A stretch of DNA of 64,000 nt from Brevibacterium sp. S22 (GCF_004745485.1 NZ_RHFG01000011.1:62001-126000); one strand, 5' to 3'; shown: positions 16,494 to 25,777, counted from the stretch's first letter. Notes: a model not told the origin generated them from the letters alone. A program made the numbers and translations.

Positions 16494-17519
16494 TTAGGCG
16501 TTGAGCATCTGCGGGGCGGAGCCGTGAGGGTGGGCGGCGTCATGAGCGTGGGCGGTGTCATGAGCGTGGGCGCGGGCGTACTCGTGGGCGCCGTCTTGGG
16601 CGTGAGGGCCGTGAGCGCCGCTGTCGGTGCGCGTTCCGCCGAGGTTGCCATCGTGGCAACAGGCGCGGACACCAACCTGAGTGTGAGTGCCGTTGGGGTC
16701 GCCATCGTGGCCGCAGGCGTGGACGCCTTCGCGGACTTGGCCGCGGGCGTTGACGCCCTCGTGAACTCGGTCGCAGCCGTGGATGCCTTCGCGAACTCTG
16801 TCGCGGACAATATCGACGAGTCGGTACGGCACCGCGGCACTCCTGCCGCCGCCGGAGAGCAGGGGCGGAGCGAGAACGCCGGACGAGTCACTGCCGCCCG
16901 CGGCCACGAGTTTGCGTGCGAGATCGTCAAAGAAGCCCGGGGCCAGCAGATAATTCGCGAGCACAGGTTGGGCGCCGCGGCTCCGACTCTCTTCGACGAT
17001 GTCCTTCAACGGCACCCCTCCACCGGCGAGGAATCCGACCTCAACGGGACGCTCGAGCTCTGCGGCCAGCAGCCTGCCCACCTCACGGCAGGACTCGTTC
17101 GCCCGCTCGTCGCTCGATCCTGCCGCGGCAAGGATCACGTCATCACCTTCACGCAGGGGCGGGAGGCGGTCGGCGAGAATTGCTGCCAGCCGCGGGTCGG
17201 GCCCGAGAGTGGGGGCAAGCCGAACGTCGCGGCCGGCGGCTTCGGCACGGCTGACTGCCTCGGCGAGGTCGACATGGACGTGATACCCCGGCGAGAGCAG
17301 CAGAGGCACGAGGACGACGGGACGGTCGGCAGGAAGACGGGCGATCACCTCGTCGACGTCGGGCGCCTGGACGTCCACATGGCCGAGCATCACCTCGCCT
17401 GCAAGCCCACGGATGCGCAGGTCCGTGGCGACTTCTGCCGCGAGCACCTCGATGAGGACCTGACCGGTCGGCGATGAGGTTCCGTGGGAGATCAGACCCA
17501 CCGACGGCAGCCCCGTCAC
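16494..17519 (-). CDS. cbiX: Sirohydrochlorin chelatase family protein with His-rich tail
   Basis: A 341-aa CbiX-type chelatase, inserting Fe (or Co) into sirohydrochlorin. The two-lobed core spans residues 1-240 with SHGTSS (His12), LVPLLLSPGYHVHVD (metal-site histidines 80 and 82) and VLANYLLAPGFF. Residues about 240-341 form an unusual tail: short V-x-E-G-x-H/N repeats followed by ACGHDG, CCHDG and an AHAHDTAHAHDAAHPHG run, probably metal-binding. The underlying DNA is repetitive in matching periods. It is first in the sulfate-reduction operon and divergent from the TSUP transporter; iron insertion into siroheme is the expected role. Confidence 0.85.
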   Translation of the reverse strand: MTGLPSVGLISHGTSSPTGQVLIEVLAAEVATDLRIRGLAGEVMLGHVDVQAPDVDEVIARLPADRPVVLVPLLLSPGYHVHVDLAEAVSRAEAAGRDVRLAPTLGPDPRLAAILADRLPPLREGDDVILAAAGSSDERANESCREVGRLLAAELERPVEVGFLAGGGVPLKDIVEESRSRGAQPVLANYLLAPGFFDDLARKLVAAGGSDSSGVLAPPLLSGGGRSAAVPYRLVDIVRDRVREGIHGCDRVHEGVNARGQVREGVHACGHDGDPNGTHTQVGVRACCHDGNLGGTRTDSGAHGPHAQDGAHEYARAHAHDTAHAHDAAHPHGSAPQMLNA

Positions 17520-17856
17520 TGCCCACGCCCCTGGGCCGGATCCGTCGATTGCTCAACGACAGTGAGCGTCGCACTGGCGGCGATCATTGTGTTTCCATGC
17601 ATCCGTACAGCGTAACCGAAGAGTTTCGATGTCGCGTACAGGCTTGTCATCAGCGAAATATTGCCATTCGGCGTCATTTTTCGACACATGGCGACTGAAT
17701 TCGTACGATTTCAATGCTCGTTCTGTTCTGCTCAACAGTTTCGATAGTGTGTGCTGTCAACGCGCTTCTGTACTCCTGACACCGTTCGCATCGTCGACGT
17801 CGTCCGTACCGTCCGCGCCTCCCCCATCCTTCGCGTCATCCACGAAAGGCAAGCAC
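17520..17856. promoter_or_regulatory. Divergent promoter region, cbiX and TSUP transporter
   Basis: A 337-bp region between divergent sulfur genes. The middle (17620-17760) is AT-richer than its flanks and probably holds both promoters. I see no clear riboswitch fold. Reading frames crossing it into the transporter lack recognisable protein sequence. Confidence 0.5.
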
Positions 17857-18777
17857 ATGCGTCAGCTCATCATCCTCGGAATAGTCGGCCTCATCGCGCA
17901 GCTCATCGACGGCTCCCTGGGCATGGCCTATGGGGTCACCTCAACCACGCTGCTGCTTGCGGCAGGTACGGCACCGGCGGCAGCCTCGGCGGCGGTGCAC
18001 TTCTCTGAACTGGGCACGACTCTGGTCTCGGGGATCTCCCATCACCGGTTCGGCAATGTCGACTGGCGGACAGTCGGGATCCTCGCCGGGCCCGGGTTCG
18101 TCGGGGCGATCGCCGGATCGACGTTCCTCGCCAGCCTCGACGGGGAGGCCGTGACCCCATGGATCTCCGGAATTCTGCTGGCGCTCGGGGTCTATGTCAT
18201 CTGGCGGTTCCTCGCTCTGGGCGGCAGGCGTCCGGAGTTCCGGTCGCGGCCGAGTGCGGGGATGCTCGTGCCGGTCGGGTTCGTCGGCGGGGCGCTCGAT
18301 TCCATCGGCGGTGGCGGCTGGGGCCCGGTCGGCACGACGACGCTGCTGTCATCGGGACGACTGGAGCCGCGAAAGGTCATCGGATCGATCGATACGAGCG
18401 AGTTCGTCGTCGCCGTCGGCGGTTCGCTCGGATTCCTCATCGCGCTCGGGGCGCAGGGCATCGAGTGGCATATCGTGGGGGCGCTGCTCGTCGGCGGTGT
18501 CATCGCAGCGCCGTTCGCCGCATGGCTGGTCAAGCTGCTGCCGGCGAAGGTGCTGGCGGTCGCCGCGGGGGGCATCATCATCCTCACGAACGTCCGCACC
18601 ATCCTGCTCACCTTCGGCATCGGCAGCTCGTCGGTGTGGCTGGTGCTCGGAGTCTTGGCTCTCGTCTGGTTCGCACTGCTCGCTCACGTCGTGCGGATCG
18701 AGCGAGCTGCGGCAAAGGCCCGCAAGGCCGAAGAAGCTGCGGCAGAAGCCGGATCCGAAGCCCCCGTCGGCGGCTGA
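17857..18777 (+). CDS. TSUP (TauE/SafE-type) sulfur-anion transporter
   Basis: A 306-aa membrane protein with about eight helices in two homologous halves, each beginning with a conserved patch: GLIAQLIDGSLGMAYGVT and GFVGGALDSIGGGGWGPVGT. TSUP proteins move sulfite, sulfonates, sulfate or related anions. The start was placed at 17857 because AAAGG precedes it and the helix-forming region begins there. Divergent location opposite the sulfate-reduction operon suggests sulfate uptake or sulfite export. The last 25 residues are Ala/Glu-rich, and the 3' end is repeated in tandem at 18787-18809. Confidence 0.85.
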   Translation: MRQLIILGIVGLIAQLIDGSLGMAYGVTSTTLLLAAGTAPAAASAAVHFSELGTTLVSGISHHRFGNVDWRTVGILAGPGFVGAIAGSTFLASLDGEAVTPWISGILLALGVYVIWRFLALGGRRPEFRSRPSAGMLVPVGFVGGALDSIGGGGWGPVGTTTLLSSGRLEPRKVIGSIDTSEFVVAVGGSLGFLIALGAQGIEWHIVGALLVGGVIAAPFAAWLVKLLPAKVLAVAAGGIIILTNVRTILLTFGIGSSSVWLVLGVLALVWFALLAHVVRIERAAAKARKAEEAAAEAGSEAPVGG

Positions 18778-18809
18778 GCGGCCGGGGCCGTCAGCGGCTG
18801 AGCGGCCGG
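18763..18809. repeat. Tandem duplication of the TSUP gene 3' end
   Basis: 18763-18785 (ending GGCGGCTGAGCGGCCGG) is repeated as 18787-18809 (ending AGCGGCTGAGCGGCCGG), a 24-bp period across the stop codon with two or three differences. It lies at the junction with the lower-GC Abi region. Confidence 0.6.
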
Positions 18810-18859
18810 CGACCAGTGAGCGCCCTTCCTTCCGCCGCCCAGCCGCCCAACCGCCTCAA

Positions 18860-18917
18860 GTAACGCGAAACTCGAAAAACACGCCACCAGCGACGCGAAA
18901 AACGAACTTCGCGTTAC
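18860..18917. repeat. Inverted repeat with internal direct repeats
   Basis: GTAACGCGAA (18860-18869) and TTCGCGTTAC (18908-18917) are exact complements separated by 38 nt, which contain further ACGCGAAA copies. Function unknown. Confidence 0.5.
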
Positions 18918-19021
18918 CTGACGCCGATCCCGAGCCACTGCAACGCCAACCGCCCTCGAACAATAGTCACCGAACAGCTTCCGAAATGGCAGCAGCCCCA
19001 CCTCGGCGCTTCTGAAATGGC

Positions 19022-19061
19022 AACGGACCCGACTCTGCGAACGTGCAGCGTCGGGTCCGTT
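19022..19061. terminator. Strong hairpin, probable bidirectional terminator
   Basis: AACGGACCCGAC (19022-19033) pairs perfectly with GTCGGGTCCGTT (19050-19061), with an inner CTGC/GCAG pair. It lies between the convergent TSUP and Abi genes. No long U-tract follows on either side. Confidence 0.65.
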
Positions 19062-19270
19062 ATCTGCCGGGGCGGAATGATGTGTTCGACGGGCCAACTA
19101 GGCGGGGGAAAATTGAGCTGCTCAGATAGCAACCTTCATCGGTCATCAGGGAACTTCACCGTCTCAGCTTCAGACATCGCAAGGCTTTCGAAGTATCTAT
19201 GCCAACTGTCAGCTAGAAGAACTCCGGTCCGCCGTCGCGCTTATGACATCTCGGAAGCGAGCGCCTTGTT

Positions 19271-20338
19271 TTACTCCAGATCCTCCGTATCTCTGGCACT
19301 CGAAAGGGCAGACAACGGCAGGTACCGATGCCCCTGCACGAACGCACTCCCTCGCCCCGTTCGGCCATGGGGTATCGATCCCACCAGCCTTTGCGTCTCC
19401 TCGTCTTTGGGACCGGACAGCAGGAAAACCTGATACACCGGAGCATCCCATCCGAGCTTCTTCGAGGCGCGAATGACAGATGCAAGTTTCTGCTGCTCCG
19501 GATCGCTCGATTTAGCTAATCGATTGGCGTTTGCATTGTTCCAATCGACTGCGTCGAACCAGTTGAGGATCCGTGGAACGTCCTGTTTGATCTCTTTGTC
19601 AGCATAGAAGGCCAAATGATCCACGACCTTGATTGAGCGGCCAGCCTGAAAAACATAGGCGTTCTGTCGACGAACATGATAAAGATCCCAGGCATTGGTT
19701 GCAGACACGACGACGACATTGCGGGGAGCATCGATTGGTCGTTGCTCCCCGATCATGCGGACCTTCTCTATAGACCGCAGCCATTTCTCGGCATCTTTGT
19801 TGATCCAACTGGTCAACCGGAAGATCTTTTGAGCTTCAACTTCCACGTCAAGCTCGATCAGACTCCCATGATGTGCGATTCGGTTGCGAAGCTGATTGAG
19901 AGATTCCAGATATGTCGCTATGACAGATCGATCCGCTTTTGACCCGCGGAACACATACTGGAGTGAATGCCGCCAAAGCTCCTCGTAGTCGTTACCGAAC
20001 ATTGACTGCCAGAACCCAAAAGTGAGGCCCGAATAAATACGCCCAGCCGTAACATCTTTGCCTCGCTTCCTGAGACGCGACGCCACCTCTTCGATGCTCT
20101 TCGCCCCCTGGGTCCACGGCGTACCCGGCAGCATCGCTGGAGATTGTCCGTCGGTCTGGAGCTGAGAGATGATTGCGTTACGCAGAAGCACCTCAAAATG
20201 GTGGATGATCTCGAAGAGAGCTGCGGAAGCTTCAGCGTTCCACTCGTACAGTCTGCTTGCCAAGTCGTGATCACCACTTGCTGCGGCGCTATACTCGTTG
20301 AACCTCTCAACCGACACCCATTTTGGATCTATACGCAT
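19271..20338 (-). CDS. Abi-family HEPN protein with unidentified C-terminal domain
   Basis: A 355-aa protein. Residues 1-195 resemble Abi_2/AbiD-type proteins: an N-terminal FEVLLRNAI segment and LNQLRNRIAHHGSL (148-161), whose R151-N-x3-H156 is the HEPN ribonuclease signature. Residues about 205-355 form a second domain (NVVVVSATNAWDLY, DHLAFYADKEIKQDVPRIL, YQVFLLSG) that vaguely recalls PUA/EVE-like folds; I cannot identify it firmly. The region has lower GC than its neighbours and lies between two core transporter genes, which suggests transfer. Abortive-infection defence by RNA cleavage is the family-based guess. Confidence 0.65.
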   Translation of the reverse strand: MRIDPKWVSVERFNEYSAAASGDHDLASRLYEWNAEASAALFEIIHHFEVLLRNAIISQLQTDGQSPAMLPGTPWTQGAKSIEEVASRLRKRGKDVTAGRIYSGLTFGFWQSMFGNDYEELWRHSLQYVFRGSKADRSVIATYLESLNQLRNRIAHHGSLIELDVEVEAQKIFRLTSWINKDAEKWLRSIEKVRMIGEQRPIDAPRNVVVVSATNAWDLYHVRRQNAYVFQAGRSIKVVDHLAFYADKEIKQDVPRILNWFDAVDWNNANANRLAKSSDPEQQKLASVIRASKKLGWDAPVYQVFLLSGPKDEETQRLVGSIPHGRTGRGSAFVQGHRYLPLSALSSARDTEDLE

Positions 20339-20642
20339 ACTTTTCGATGTTACACTTTTTGCGTGGCCCCAGGTCGGCCTCTGTCGGTATCTTCGGATTA
20401 CGCGGCAAGCCCCTGGGGCTTAGTCATGCCCGTCAATTCTCCCTCACTTCAATCACGGCTCAGTATCAAGATTGCTGTTTGAACCCTCCCTTCGTGGTTG
20501 ATCGCCAAGGCAAGGATCACGTTTAGTGCTCTACGCACTGGCTGTCTCTCCGGTTCCTCAGCAAATCCGGGAGCGTCATTGTGCGGTTCGATTCGAGCTC
20601 CAGGTGGGCCGCCCGGCCGCCTCGGCGGGGTGAACCGAACGG
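20339..20642. other. Intergenic region without a recognised gene
   Basis: Upstream of the Abi gene and downstream of the MHS transporter stop. The only structure seen is GCCCCAGG (20366-20373) with its complement CCTGGGGC (20412-20419), enclosing 38 nt. Confidence 0.5.
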
Positions 20643-21914
20643 TCAGCGCTGGCTGTAGAGCTTCCGGGCCATGATCACGCCGATAAGGGAGAGCAGGGAC
20701 AGTCCGGCGTAGTAGAAGCCGGGTACGGTCAGCAGGCCAGTCGCGCCGAGCAGGGCGGTGAGGATGAGCGGAGCGAAGCCGCCGAAGATCGCGACACCGA
20801 AGCTGTAGGCGATGGTCATACCCGAGCTGCGCACCTTGACGGGGAACAGTTCCGACAGCAGGGCCGGCATCGGGCCGAAGTAGAAGACCATGAACAGGCC
20901 GACGATCGCCTCGCACAGGGTGAGGACAGGGATTGACGGGTTTGCTGCCAGGAGGATGAACATCGGCCAGGCGACGATGATGCCGACGATCGTCGTCGGG
21001 ATCATCACGGTCGTCGCGCCCACTCGGTCGGCGAGACGGCCGGCGAATGGAGCACCGATAAGAGTGATGAGGCCCGCGACGACGGCACCGGGGAACGCCG
21101 CCCAAGCGTCGAGGCCGAGGTTGGTGACGGCGAACTGCGGCAGGTACGTGATGAGGTAGACCGAGATGGTCGCCATCGCGATGATGAGGAACGCGGCGAA
21201 CAGGCGGCCGAAGTACTCACCGAGCAGGACGCGCAGCGGGTTGTCGGTCTTCTCGGCAGCCTGGAACTCAGGTGTGTCGTCCATCTTCGAACGGATGTAC
21301 CAGCCGACAGGTCCGATGAGCAGGCCGATGGCGAAGGCCACTCGCCAACCCCACGAATGCAGTGCCTCTTCGCTCAGGGTCGAGCTGAGGAGCCATGAGA
21401 TTCCGGCGGCCAGGAACATCGAGATGCCCTGGGTCGCGGTCTGGAAGGAGGCGTAGTAGGCCTTGCCGCGTTTGGCGTTCTCGGTGAGGAAGGCTGTGGC
21501 GGATCCGAATTCGCCACCGGCGGAGATGCCCTGGATGATGCGGGCGATGATAAGGCCGATAGCGCCCCAGATTCCGATCGTCGCCTCGCCGGGCAGGACG
21601 ACGATGATGAACACACCGAGCGTCATCAGACCGATCGTCAGCGACAGGGCCGACTTGCGGCCGTGCTTGTCGGAGTAGCGGCCGATGAGGATGGCGCCCA
21701 GCGGACGGACGACGAAGGTGATGGCGAAGGTCGCCCAGGTCATCAGCTGCGCTGACAGGCCCTCGCCCGGGTGGAAGACCGCGGTGATCGAGGTGGCCAT
21801 GAACCCGAACAGGATGATGTCATACCACTCGAGGGCATTGCCCAGTCCGGCCGCAACTACGGCTTTGCGGGCGCGGGCCTTCTCTTCGCGGGATTCGACG
21901 GGTGTCTCAGTCAT
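20643..21914 (-). CDS. MFS transporter, metabolite:H+ symporter (MHS) type
   Basis: A 423-aa, twelve-helix transporter of the MHS branch (relatives carry alpha-ketoglutarate, shikimate, citrate or proline betaine). GNALEWYDIILFGFMAT in helix 1 and the loop GRYSDKHGRKSAL are characteristic, as is GEFGSATAFLTENAKRGKR-like sequence in loop 4-5. I chose ATG 21914 (MTETPVES) with AGAGG upstream; the longer frame adds 27 unlikely residues. No catabolic gene is adjacent, so the substrate is open. Confidence 0.85.
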   Translation of the reverse strand: MTETPVESREEKARARKAVVAAGLGNALEWYDIILFGFMATSITAVFHPGEGLSAQLMTWATFAITFVVRPLGAILIGRYSDKHGRKSALSLTIGLMTLGVFIIVVLPGEATIGIWGAIGLIIARIIQGISAGGEFGSATAFLTENAKRGKAYYASFQTATQGISMFLAAGISWLLSSTLSEEALHSWGWRVAFAIGLLIGPVGWYIRSKMDDTPEFQAAEKTDNPLRVLLGEYFGRLFAAFLIIAMATISVYLITYLPQFAVTNLGLDAWAAFPGAVVAGLITLIGAPFAGRLADRVGATTVMIPTTIVGIIVAWPMFILLAANPSIPVLTLCEAIVGLFMVFYFGPMPALLSELFPVKVRSSGMTIAYSFGVAIFGGFAPLILTALLGATGLLTVPGFYYAGLSLLSLIGVIMARKLYSQR

Positions 21915-22285
21915 CGTGTGCCTCTTCTTGTAGGTGCCCGGGTGCCGTGGTTGGCGAAGCCGGTGGTGGATCGTGGGCTTGCAGGATGCAGGCACCGTTG
22001 CTCGTCACCCGGGGCGGATGTTGCTTATTCACAGACCCGGTTGGAGTCTCTGATCTGACAAGTATGCTCCTGTTCTCGTCAGCGAGACGATTGTAGTCCC
22101 GTAGTATCCGGCCGCAAAGGCAATCTCAGCAGGTGACGAGTCACGTCAGTGCCGTTTTCATTGCCCGGGGACTCTACTCACGGTAGCCTCAAGCACACTT
22201 CACCACTGATCCGTACGCCCGCGAGTCGGCCTTCCTCCCCTACTCAGGCCGGCTCTATGACCTGTCGAAGCAGAAGGACACCGCA
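21915..22285. other. Divergent intergenic region
   Basis: A 371-bp region between the MHS transporter and the alpha/beta hydrolase, presumably with both promoters. I see no strong palindrome or RNA structure. Confidence 0.4.
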
Positions 22286-22993
22286 ATGGCGAGATTCGTA
22301 CTTGTTCCGGGAGCCTGGATGGGCGGCTGGGCATGGCAGGAAGTCGCCGACCATCTTGTTACCCAAGGGCATGCTGCTGCACCTATCACCTACTCCTCCA
22401 TGGACCGTGGCATCGGACTCGACGATCACGTCGCTGACGTCGTTCACGCCATCGACGTTGTCGACGGAGAGGAATCGGGCGAGCGCGCACCGGTCGTGCT
22501 TGTCGGACACAGCTATGGCGGCCTAGTCGCGGGGCTCGCAGTCGATCGCGCTCGGCGTCGGCCCGATCACACCATCTACGTCGATTCTCCTGTTCCGATG
22601 GGGATATCAATGCTCGACGCGATGCCAGCAGACGTCGGTGCCGCTGTCGCAGACCAGGTTGCTGCGACTGGTTTCTGGATGCCCCCATCGTCGGAAGTCC
22701 TTGTCGATGACGGAGTAGGCGCGGCCACTGCGGAGGCCGCTGTCGGCATCTGCGTACCGCATCCGGGGAAGACACTGCAGACGCCTGCCAACACCTCGGT
22801 CCCTCCTTCGGAGAAAGCCGCCACATATATCCGATGCGTCTCCGCGTCTGGGGACTACCTGTCGTTCGCCGGTGTCGACGAGTTCAAGAACTCGTCGAAG
22901 TGGGACTTTCTCACCATCGAGTCTGGTCACTGGCCGATGCTGTCTGCACCGAGCGCGCTGGGGGCTCTGCTGGTCAGGAGAGTAGAGAACTAA
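22286..22993 (+). CDS. Alpha/beta-hydrolase fold protein
   Basis: A 235-aa hydrolase of the small esterase/EstC type. It opens with FVLVPGAWMGGWAW (oxyanion region), has the nucleophile elbow GHSYGG with Ser at about 73, and ends with SGHWPM, whose His is the likely catalytic base. AAGGA precedes the ATG. It is a single gene between unrelated neighbours; the substrate cannot be inferred. The last helix is short but the fold appears complete. Confidence 0.8.
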   Translation: MARFVLVPGAWMGGWAWQEVADHLVTQGHAAAPITYSSMDRGIGLDDHVADVVHAIDVVDGEESGERAPVVLVGHSYGGLVAGLAVDRARRRPDHTIYVDSPVPMGISMLDAMPADVGAAVADQVAATGFWMPPSSEVLVDDGVGAATAEAAVGICVPHPGKTLQTPANTSVPPSEKAATYIRCVSASGDYLSFAGVDEFKNSSKWDFLTIESGHWPMLSAPSALGALLVRRVEN

Positions 22994-23195
22994 CAGCAAC
23001 AGTCCCGAGAGTTCATTGTCGGCCACCCGCGGTCGATAATCCATCTCGCTTCTAGAAGACGCGAACGGACTGCCGAACTGAACAGATTGCAGGTTCTCCG
23101 CCGCCTCGCCGCTTTCGGTGCGCAGGGAGATCCCGAAGATTCAGGGCGCAGACCTGACCTGCGTCCATGTCACCACCGGTTGTTACGATCACGAT

Positions 23196-25724
23196 ATGTC
23201 GACCGAAGCCCGGAATGCTGCCCCTGCCACAGCGGTCGAAGTCCGCGGTGCCCGCGTGCACAACCTGCGCGACGTCGACGTCGATGTGCCGCTGAACACC
23301 CTCGTCGCCATCGCCGGCGTCTCCGGGTCGGGCAAGTCCTCACTGGCCATGGGTGTCCTCTATGCCGAAGGCTCCCGCCGCTATATCGAGGCCCTGTCGA
23401 CCTACACTCGCCGTCGCATGGCCCAAGCCGCCCGCGCCGACGTCGACACCGTCCGCCACATTCCCGCCGCCCTCGCTCTGCGCCAACGCCCCGGAGTCCC
23501 CGGCGTGCGCTCGACCTTCGGCACCTCCACCGAGCTGCTCAACGTCATCCGCCTGATGTTCTCTCGGCTGGCCTCCCATCTCTGCCCGAACGGACACCGA
23601 CAGGAACCGACACTGAACGTCGCCGCCGAGGAGCCGTTCGACTGCCCCGAATGCGGTGAGACCGTGCAGGCTCCCGGCGCCGAGGCGCTGGCCTTCAACT
23701 CCGGTGGCGCCTGTCCCCGCTGCGAGGGCATCGGCACGATCAGAGAAGTCGACGACGCCTCCCTCATCCGGGACCCGGATATGTCGATCGACGACGGCAC
23801 CGTCATCCCCTGGCAGATGTTCGGCTTCAACGTCCAACCGCAGATCGCCCGCGAATTCGGTGTTCGCACCGACGTGCCCTGGCGCGAACTCGAAGAGTGG
23901 GAACGCGAGATCGTCTTCGCCGGTCCCGAGGAGAAGAAGCACATCACCGTCACCTCGAAGAAGGGGCTGCACGACCTCGACTTCACCTTCCGCAACGCTC
24001 GCCTGACGGTGACGGAGGAACTCAAACGCGCCGACAATGAGAAGCGCTTCGCCCGGGTCAGCCGGTTCCTCTCCGAACAGGTCTGCCCCGACTGCGCAGG
24101 CACGCGCCTCTCCCCCGCCGCCCGGGCACCGCGCATCGGTGAGCTCAACCTCGCCGAGGCGACCGCGATGACCCTCGACGAACTCGTCGACTGGGCCGAC
24201 GATGTTCCTGCCCGGCTCCCGACACCGATGCAGCCCATGGCCCGATCGTTGGTAGACACCCTGCTCGGCATGACCCGCCGACTGCTCGACCTAGGCCTGG
24301 GCTACCTCGCCCTCGACCGGGCCGGATCCTCCCTGTCGACCGGTGAACGCCAACGCGTCCAACTCGCCCGTGCCGTACGCAATGAGACCACCGGAGTCCT
24401 CTACGTCCTCGACGAACCCTCGATCGGGCTCCACCCCTCGAACATCAAGGGCCTCCAGGGTGTCATCACCGACCTCCTCGACGAGGGCAACTCCGTCGTC
24501 ATGGTCGACCACGACCCGCTCGTCCTCCGCGAAGCCGACCACCTCATCGAAATCGGCCCCGGGTCCGGCCGCGACGGCGGCACGGTCGTGGCCACCGGCA
24601 CCGTCGCCGACCTCGACAGCCACCACGAATCCCGCATCGGCGCCTACCTCACCGGACGATCCGAGACCCTCGTGCGCACCCCGGCCGCCGCCTCGGCGAC
24701 CTTCGACCACGGTCGGATCCACATGCGCACCGCACCGATCCACACAGTCCACGCCCTCGACGCGGAGATCCCGAGGCAGCGACTGACCGTCGTCACGGGA
24801 GTGTCCGGATCGGGCAAGACGACCCTCGTCCTCGACAGCCTCGTTCCCGCGCTCAAAGCCGCCGACGAGCGTTCGCGGCCCGATCATGTGCATGAGATCG
24901 ACGCCGACGGGATCGACCGCGTCAACGTCGTCGACGCCACCCCGATCGGCATCAACGTCCGCTCCACCGTGGCCACCTATTCCGGTGTCCTCGACGACCT
25001 CCGGCGTGCGTATGCCCGCCTCGATTCGGCGAAGAACGCCAGGCTCAAGGCCGGGGACTTCTCATACAACACCGGTTCGCTGCGCTGCCCGAAATGCGAG
25101 GGAACCGGCGAGATCACCCTCGACGTGCAGTTCCTTCCCGACGTCGACATTCCCTGCCCCGACTGCGAGGGCCGACGGTTCAGCCCCGATGCGGATGAGT
25201 ACTGTCGCGCCTCGGACGCCGATGGTCAGCCGCTGTCACTGCCGGACCTGTTGGCGATGACCGTCGCCGAGGCGCTTCCCCACCTCGTCGAGATGCGCAA
25301 GGTCCACTCGCGGTTGTGGGCACTGCAGGATGTGGGGCTCGGATACCTCACCCTCCACGAGGCGACGCCGGCACTGTCCGGAGGTGAGGCGCAGCGGCTC
25401 AAGCTCGCCACGGAGCTCGGGAAGTCTCAGCAGCACACGCTCTTCGTCTTCGACGAACCGACCGTGGGCCTGCACCCCGAGGATGTACGTGTGCTCGTGC
25501 GCGTCTTCCAGCAGCTGCTCGACCAGGGTGGAACGGTCCTCGTCATCGAACACGACCTCGACATGATCGCCAACGCTGACCACATCATCGACCTCGGCCC
25601 CGGCGGGGGTCAGGACGGCGGAAGGATCGTGGCGACCGGCACCCCAGAGCAGGTCGCCGGCAGCTCACATAGTGTGACCGGTGAGTACCTCAGGGGGCAT
25701 ATGGAGCCGAACTCTGCCGAGTAG
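23196..25724 (+). CDS. UvrA-like ABC ATPase lacking the UvrB-binding domain (UvrA2 type)
   Basis: An 842-aa protein with two ABC ATPase halves: Walker A GVSGSGKSSLA (near residue 45) and GVSGSGKTTLV (near 535), signature motifs SLSTGERQRV and ALSGGEAQRL, and zinc-binding CxxC pairs (CPECG...CPRCEG; CPKCEG...CPDCEG). Between HLCPNGH and CPECG there are only about 20 residues, where canonical UvrA carries the UvrB-interaction domain of over 100 residues. This matches UvrA2 and drug-resistance DrrC-like proteins. I chose ATG 23196; the upstream frame is poor. Likely role is tolerance to DNA-binding drugs or lesions without UvrB recruitment. Confidence 0.85.
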   Translation: MSTEARNAAPATAVEVRGARVHNLRDVDVDVPLNTLVAIAGVSGSGKSSLAMGVLYAEGSRRYIEALSTYTRRRMAQAARADVDTVRHIPAALALRQRPGVPGVRSTFGTSTELLNVIRLMFSRLASHLCPNGHRQEPTLNVAAEEPFDCPECGETVQAPGAEALAFNSGGACPRCEGIGTIREVDDASLIRDPDMSIDDGTVIPWQMFGFNVQPQIAREFGVRTDVPWRELEEWEREIVFAGPEEKKHITVTSKKGLHDLDFTFRNARLTVTEELKRADNEKRFARVSRFLSEQVCPDCAGTRLSPAARAPRIGELNLAEATAMTLDELVDWADDVPARLPTPMQPMARSLVDTLLGMTRRLLDLGLGYLALDRAGSSLSTGERQRVQLARAVRNETTGVLYVLDEPSIGLHPSNIKGLQGVITDLLDEGNSVVMVDHDPLVLREADHLIEIGPGSGRDGGTVVATGTVADLDSHHESRIGAYLTGRSETLVRTPAAASATFDHGRIHMRTAPIHTVHALDAEIPRQRLTVVTGVSGSGKTTLVLDSLVPALKAADERSRPDHVHEIDADGIDRVNVVDATPIGINVRSTVATYSGVLDDLRRAYARLDSAKNARLKAGDFSYNTGSLRCPKCEGTGEITLDVQFLPDVDIPCPDCEGRRFSPDADEYCRASDADGQPLSLPDLLAMTVAEALPHLVEMRKVHSRLWALQDVGLGYLTLHEATPALSGGEAQRLKLATELGKSQQHTLFVFDEPTVGLHPEDVRVLVRVFQQLLDQGGTVLVIEHDLDMIANADHIIDLGPGGGQDGGRIVATGTPEQVAGSSHSVTGEYLRGHMEPNSAE

Positions 25725-25777
25725 AGACACAGCCGACCCATGCGCTTGAGTGCACTTCCCTGGTTATCTGAGCGGCT

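Larger units (their letters stand above)
18778..19270. other. Intergenic region with hairpins before the Abi gene
   Basis: No gene recognised. It holds the tail repeat above, an inverted repeat at 18860-18917, two copies of CTTC(C/T)GAAATGGCA (near 18975 and 19011) and a strong hairpin at 19022-19061. GC drops after about 19060. Confidence 0.6.

Noticed and set aside
16494..16800. Periodic DNA repeats considered as a CRISPR-like array
   Set aside because: The repeats are short, degenerate and in frame with the His-rich tail of the chelatase; no spacers or cas genes.
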